Shown here piece after piece: positions 1-6,296 of a stretch of DNA of 6,296 bases. Within the stretch, counting starts at the first letter, position 1. Each line of letters begins with the position of its first letter. The notes under the pieces were generated by a model that saw only the letters and a program-made list of their open reading frames with translations, was not told where the DNA came from and searched no databases. Source of the stretch: Terriglobia bacterium (GTDB lineage: Bacteria > Acidobacteriota > Terriglobia > UBA7540). The translations under genes were made by a program, and so were the position numbers. The stretch lies in assembly GCA_030036915.1 (NCBI GenBank), contig JASHSC010000157.1, positions 1 to 6,296 on the forward strand. Direction: 5' to 3'.

Positions 1-2100
1 CCTCTCATGAATTTGGTTCTTATCCTGGACCAAACCGTCCCGACCCGTCGTTGAGGGGGAATGTTGTCCGGCGAGGGCCGCCACGGCGGTCACCAACTCG
101 AGGGGAATGAGCGGTTTTGGCACATGGCGTGAAAAGCCCGCGAGCAGAAGCTTGCTGCGGTCCTGCGCGCTGGCCCGCGCCGTAAACGCGATCACAGGGA
201 TGCGGCCCCCCCCTTCCGCCGGCTGCGCCCTGATCCGCCGAATCAAGCTGTAGCCGTCCTCGACCGGCATTTCGATGTCCGCCACCATCACATTGGGCAG
301 CTCCTCTGTCAGCATTTCAAATGCCTCCATCGCAGAGGTGGCGATTCGCACCTGCGCGCCGCAGCGCTCCATTACCAGCGCGGCCACCTCTCGCCCATCG
401 GCTTCGTCATCCACCACCAGCACGCGAATGTTTCGCAACGAAGGCGCGGATTGCAGCCAATTCGTGTCCTTGGCAAAATCGGCGGGAGGATTGCGGTGGG
501 CAAGGGAGAGTTCCGGCGACTCCGCGGAAAGGGGCAGAATGACCTTGAAGATTGCTCCCGGCCCGTCGTCGCGGTTCAACGCCTGAACGTGGCCGCCGTG
601 GGCTTCCACCAGGTTGCTGACAATCGCCAAGCCCAACCCCAATCCCTGGTTCGCCTGCCGGCCGCCGGGATCTGCCTGGCGAAACGGTTCGAAGATGTGG
701 GGCAGGAATTCCGCGGGGATGCCCGGGCCATCATCTTGCACGGTAATGCCCACGTGCGACCCCATTTTTTCCACGGCAATCTGGATGTGCCCTTTCGGGG
801 GCGCATATCGTGTGGCATTGGAAAGGATGTTCCACAAGACCTGTTGAAGGCGCACACCATCGCCCAGTATCGCGCAGTTTTCAAACGGCACGGACAAATC
901 GATTTGGATCTCCCGGGCTTCGGCCGCGGGACGAGCGGAATCCAGCGCGGCTTTCACTACCGAGCGCAGGTCCAAAGGTTTGGGATCCAGGCGCAACTTG
1001 CCGCTCACGATCCGGGAGACGTCCAGAAGGTCGGAAATCAACTGCGCCTGGAGCAGGGCGTTGCGGTTGATCGTATCGATGGCCTTGGCCTGGGTCTCCT
1101 GGTCAAGCCCGCCCCCCTGCAACATCTGGCCCCAACCGGTGATGGCGTTCAGGGGAGTGCGCAGCTCATGCGAAAGGAGCGCCAGAAATTCGTCCTTCAG
1201 GCGGTTGGCACGCTCCGCTTCCCGGCGCGCATTCTCCGCGTTCTTGAGCAGAACCACACGCTCTTCCTCCGCGCGTTTTTGGGCGGTGATGTTGATGTTG
1301 ATTCCGGCAATGGAAGTCGGCTGGCCGTGAGTGTCGCGAATCACCGTGCCGCGCCCCAGCCACCAACGATCCTCGCCCCCCTCCAGCGTGCGGAATTCCG
1401 CGTGATAATCCACGCCGCTGCTCACTGCCTGATTAAACGCATCCTGCACCAACTTCCGGTCGCCGGGTCTTACCACGGTCAGGAAATCCGCAAAGGACTG
1501 GCACACTTGCTTGGCGTCACCCCAGGAACCGATCCAGGTGAATTCATTCCTTCGCAAGTCCCACGTCCAACCCTGAATTCCGCTGGTGGCCAGCACCAGG
1601 CGAAGGCGTTCCTCGCTGGTCTGGAGGAGCGCCGCTGAAGCTGTAATTTGCTCGGTCCGTTCCCGTACGCGTTCCTCAAGTTCCTGGTTCAGCCGCTCCA
1701 GTTCTCCGGTTTTGCGGTAGAGCTCGGCAAACACCCTCACTTTGGCGCGCAGAATTTCCGGCACAATGGGCACCAGGACGTAATCCATGGCGCCTGAGAC
1801 GTAACCTTTGATCCGATCGCGCTCCTCGGTGAAAACCCCGGACACCAGAATGATCGCGGTCTTATAAAAGCGGGGGTGGTTGCGAATCAGCGAGGCCAGC
1901 TCGTAGCCGTCCATCCCCGGCATGTGCACGTCCACCAGCACGAGGGCAATCTCCGTCTTCAGGAGCTGCGCCAAAGCTTCATTTCCGGAATTGGCGCGGA
2001 TCAATTTTTCGCCCAATTCCCCAAGAATGCTCTCGTAGCTCAACAGCTTGGCGGGTTGGTCATCGACCAGCAGAATGTTGACGGGTTGTTTTTGATCCAT
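1..2100 (-). CDS. Hybrid histidine kinase, receiver-PAS-HisKA-HATPase-receiver (3' end missing)
   Basis: The frame starts at ATG 2100-2098 (MDQKQPVNILLVDD) and stays open for all 700 codons to the left edge. Residues 6-118 form a receiver with D13/D14, phosphoacceptor D57 (VLVDVHMPGMDG) and S87. The usual lysine is replaced: the motif reads DYVLVP, with V110 in its place. Residues 119-160 are a charged coiled coil, and 161-275 a PAS/PAC domain ending in INITAQKRAEEE. The HisKA motif SHELRTPLN carries His311. The HATPase shows N424/N428, DDGPG at 456-460, F470/F473 and GLGLGLA at 486-492. After a linker (521-556), a second receiver has D564/D565, D608, T640 and K662 and looks fully functional. 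The tail beyond about residue 680 is low in features, so the stop may lie close to the edge. There is no membrane segment, so a soluble kinase is expected. It lies 140 bases downstream of the poly-HAMP kinase in the same direction, probably in one operon. An in-frame ATG at 2112-2110 is an alternative start. I prefer 2100 because translation from 2112 would have the hairpin element directly upstream. Confidence 0.95.
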   Translation of the reverse strand, partial: MDQKQPVNILLVDDQPAKLLSYESILGELGEKLIRANSGNEALAQLLKTEIALVLVDVHMPGMDGYELASLIRNHPRFYKTAIILVSGVFTEERDRIKGYVSGAMDYVLVPIVPEILRAKVRVFAELYRKTGELERLNQELEERVRERTEQITASAALLQTSEERLRLVLATSGIQGWTWDLRRNEFTWIGSWGDAKQVCQSFADFLTVVRPGDRKLVQDAFNQAVSSGVDYHAEFRTLEGGEDRWWLGRGTVIRDTHGQPTSIAGININITAQKRAEEERVVLLKNAENARREAERANRLKDEFLALLSHELRTPLNAITGWGQMLQGGGLDQETQAKAIDTINRNALLQAQLISDLLDVSRIVSGKLRLDPKPLDLRSVVKAALDSARPAAEAREIQIDLSVPFENCAILGDGVRLQQVLWNILSNATRYAPPKGHIQIAVEKMGSHVGITVQDDGPGIPAEFLPHIFEPFRQADPGGRQANQGLGLGLAIVSNLVEAHGGHVQALNRDDGPGAIFKVILPLSAESPELSLAHRNPPADFAKDTNWLQSAPSLRNIRVLVVDDEADGREVAALVMERCGAQVRIATSAMEAFEMLTEELPNVMVADIEMPVEDGYSLIRRIRAQPAEGGGRIPVIAFTARASAQDRSKLLLAGFSRHVPKPLIPLELVTAVAALAGQHSPSTTGRDGLVQDKNQIHER

Positions 2101-2109
2101 ACTCCCGCC
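2101..2109 (-). promoter_or_regulatory. Possible ribosome binding site of the second kinase gene
   Basis: Reading the minus strand, GGGCGGGAGT directly precedes the ATG at 2100. The purine run GGGAG resembles a Shine-Dalgarno core but sits only one base from the start codon, closer than usual. The region just upstream is the foot of a strong palindrome. The site is therefore weak or atypical. It could also mean that translation begins at the in-frame ATG 2112-2110, or that initiation here does not depend on a strong Shine-Dalgarno. Confidence 0.35.
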
Positions 2110-2112
2110 CAT

Positions 2113-2172
2113 TATCGTAGGGGCAACCCTTGTGGTTGCCCTGGGGCGGCCACGAGGGCCGCCCCTACGATA
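2113..2172. repeat. 60-bp palindromic element with closing stem and two internal hairpins
   Basis: The ends TATCGTAGGGGC (2113-2124) and GCCCCTACGATA (2161-2172) are perfect 12-base inverted repeats. Inside are two further perfect stems: GGGCAACC (2121-2128) with GGTTGCCC (2134-2141) around a five-base loop, and GGGGCGGCC (2143-2151) with GGCCGCCCC (2157-2165) around a five-base loop. The whole can fold as a three-way junction in RNA or as a branched cruciform in DNA. The inner hairpins compete with the inner bases of the 12-base arms. This looks like a non-coding dispersed repeat of the REP/MITE sort seen between genes in many environmental bacteria. No transposase is present. It ends one base from the alternative start codon and 12 bases from the preferred start of the downstream gene, so it could affect that gene's translation or mRNA stability. 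Confidence 0.8.
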
Positions 2173-2190
2173 TGCGCGCTACAACACGAT

Positions 2191-2203
2191 CCCGCTACGC
2201 GGG
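2191..2203. repeat. Small hairpin, 5-bp stem
   Basis: CCCGC (2191-2195) pairs with GCGGG (2199-2203) around the loop TAC. It abuts the larger palindrome at 2204 with no gap. Five GC pairs are modest, and in GC-rich DNA this could be chance. It is listed because it adds to an almost unbroken run of stems between the two genes. Confidence 0.4.
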
Positions 2204-2226
2204 GCCACGGGCTTAAAGCCCGTGGC
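2204..2226. repeat. Perfect 23-base palindrome (hairpin) just after the poly-HAMP kinase stop codon
   Basis: GCCACGGGCTT (2204-2214) and AAGCCCGTGGC (2216-2226) are exact inverted repeats about a central A. In RNA this gives a 9-bp stem with a five-base loop. It starts 14 bases after the upstream stop codon, where a terminator or 3'-end stabilising hairpin would lie. On the minus strand the stem is followed by a GC-rich sequence, not a T run, so it is not a standard intrinsic terminator. It may be a dispersed intergenic repeat, an mRNA stabiliser or a processing site. Confidence 0.65.
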
Positions 2227-2240
2227 GGTCGCTTGATTCC

Positions 2241-6296
<4,056 letters not shown>

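Noticed and set aside
451..1638. A 395-codon open frame on the plus strand
   Set aside because: It lies fully antisense to the second kinase, whose minus-strand translation shows complete HisKA, HATPase and PAS motifs. The plus-strand product has no recognisable motif and is a by-product of GC-rich codon use.
2204..2226. Intrinsic terminator of the poly-HAMP kinase gene
   Set aside because: The hairpin is well placed and strong, but no T run follows it on the coding strand. The downstream sequence is GC-rich.
2101..2240. A separate promoter for the second kinase
   Set aside because: I found no convincing pair of -35 and -10 boxes. Most of the gap is taken up by inverted repeats.

Overview
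The window is GC-rich (roughly 60% by eye). It holds the inner parts of two large hybrid sensor histidine kinase genes, both on the minus strand and in the same transcriptional direction, separated by 140 bases packed with palindromes. Both genes run off the window. The upstream gene (2241 to beyond 6296) lacks its 5' end and the downstream gene (from 2100 to beyond position 1) lacks its 3' end. The proteins are clearly bacterial. The lineage cannot be fixed from two-component proteins alone. The domain style and the hairpin-type intergenic repeats would suit an environmental phylum such as Verrucomicrobiota, Planctomycetota, Acidobacteriota or a deltaproteobacterial group, and that is only a weak inference.

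Layout in transcription order, right to left. Positions 6296-5016 encode a tandem array of poly-HAMP units with an exact 276-base (92-residue) period. The same reading frame continues through a GAF-like domain, a long coiled coil, a HisKA/HATPase kinase core and three consecutive receiver domains, ending at a TGA at 2243-2241. The design is that of the group III (Nik1/Os-1 type) hybrid kinases known from fungi, which also have bacterial relatives. Positions 2240-2101 hold a 9-bp hairpin, a small 5-bp hairpin, and a 60-base element that can fold as a closing stem carrying two side hairpins. No convincing promoter or U-tract terminator is visible there. Positions 2100-1 encode a second hybrid kinase: receiver, coiled coil, PAS, HisKA, HATPase, receiver. 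Its 700 codons read without a stop to the left edge.

The two genes probably form one signalling operon. Together they carry two kinase cores and five receivers, with no DNA-binding, enzymatic-output or HPt domain in the window. A phosphorelay therefore needs a partner outside the window. The first receiver of the second kinase lacks the conserved lysine, so it may not switch in the usual way. The stretch is otherwise ordinary coding DNA. The features most worth a second look are the poly-HAMP array, with two units whose identical protein stretches differ only by silent changes, and the structured intergenic repeat. I see no phage, CRISPR, transposase or RNA gene.
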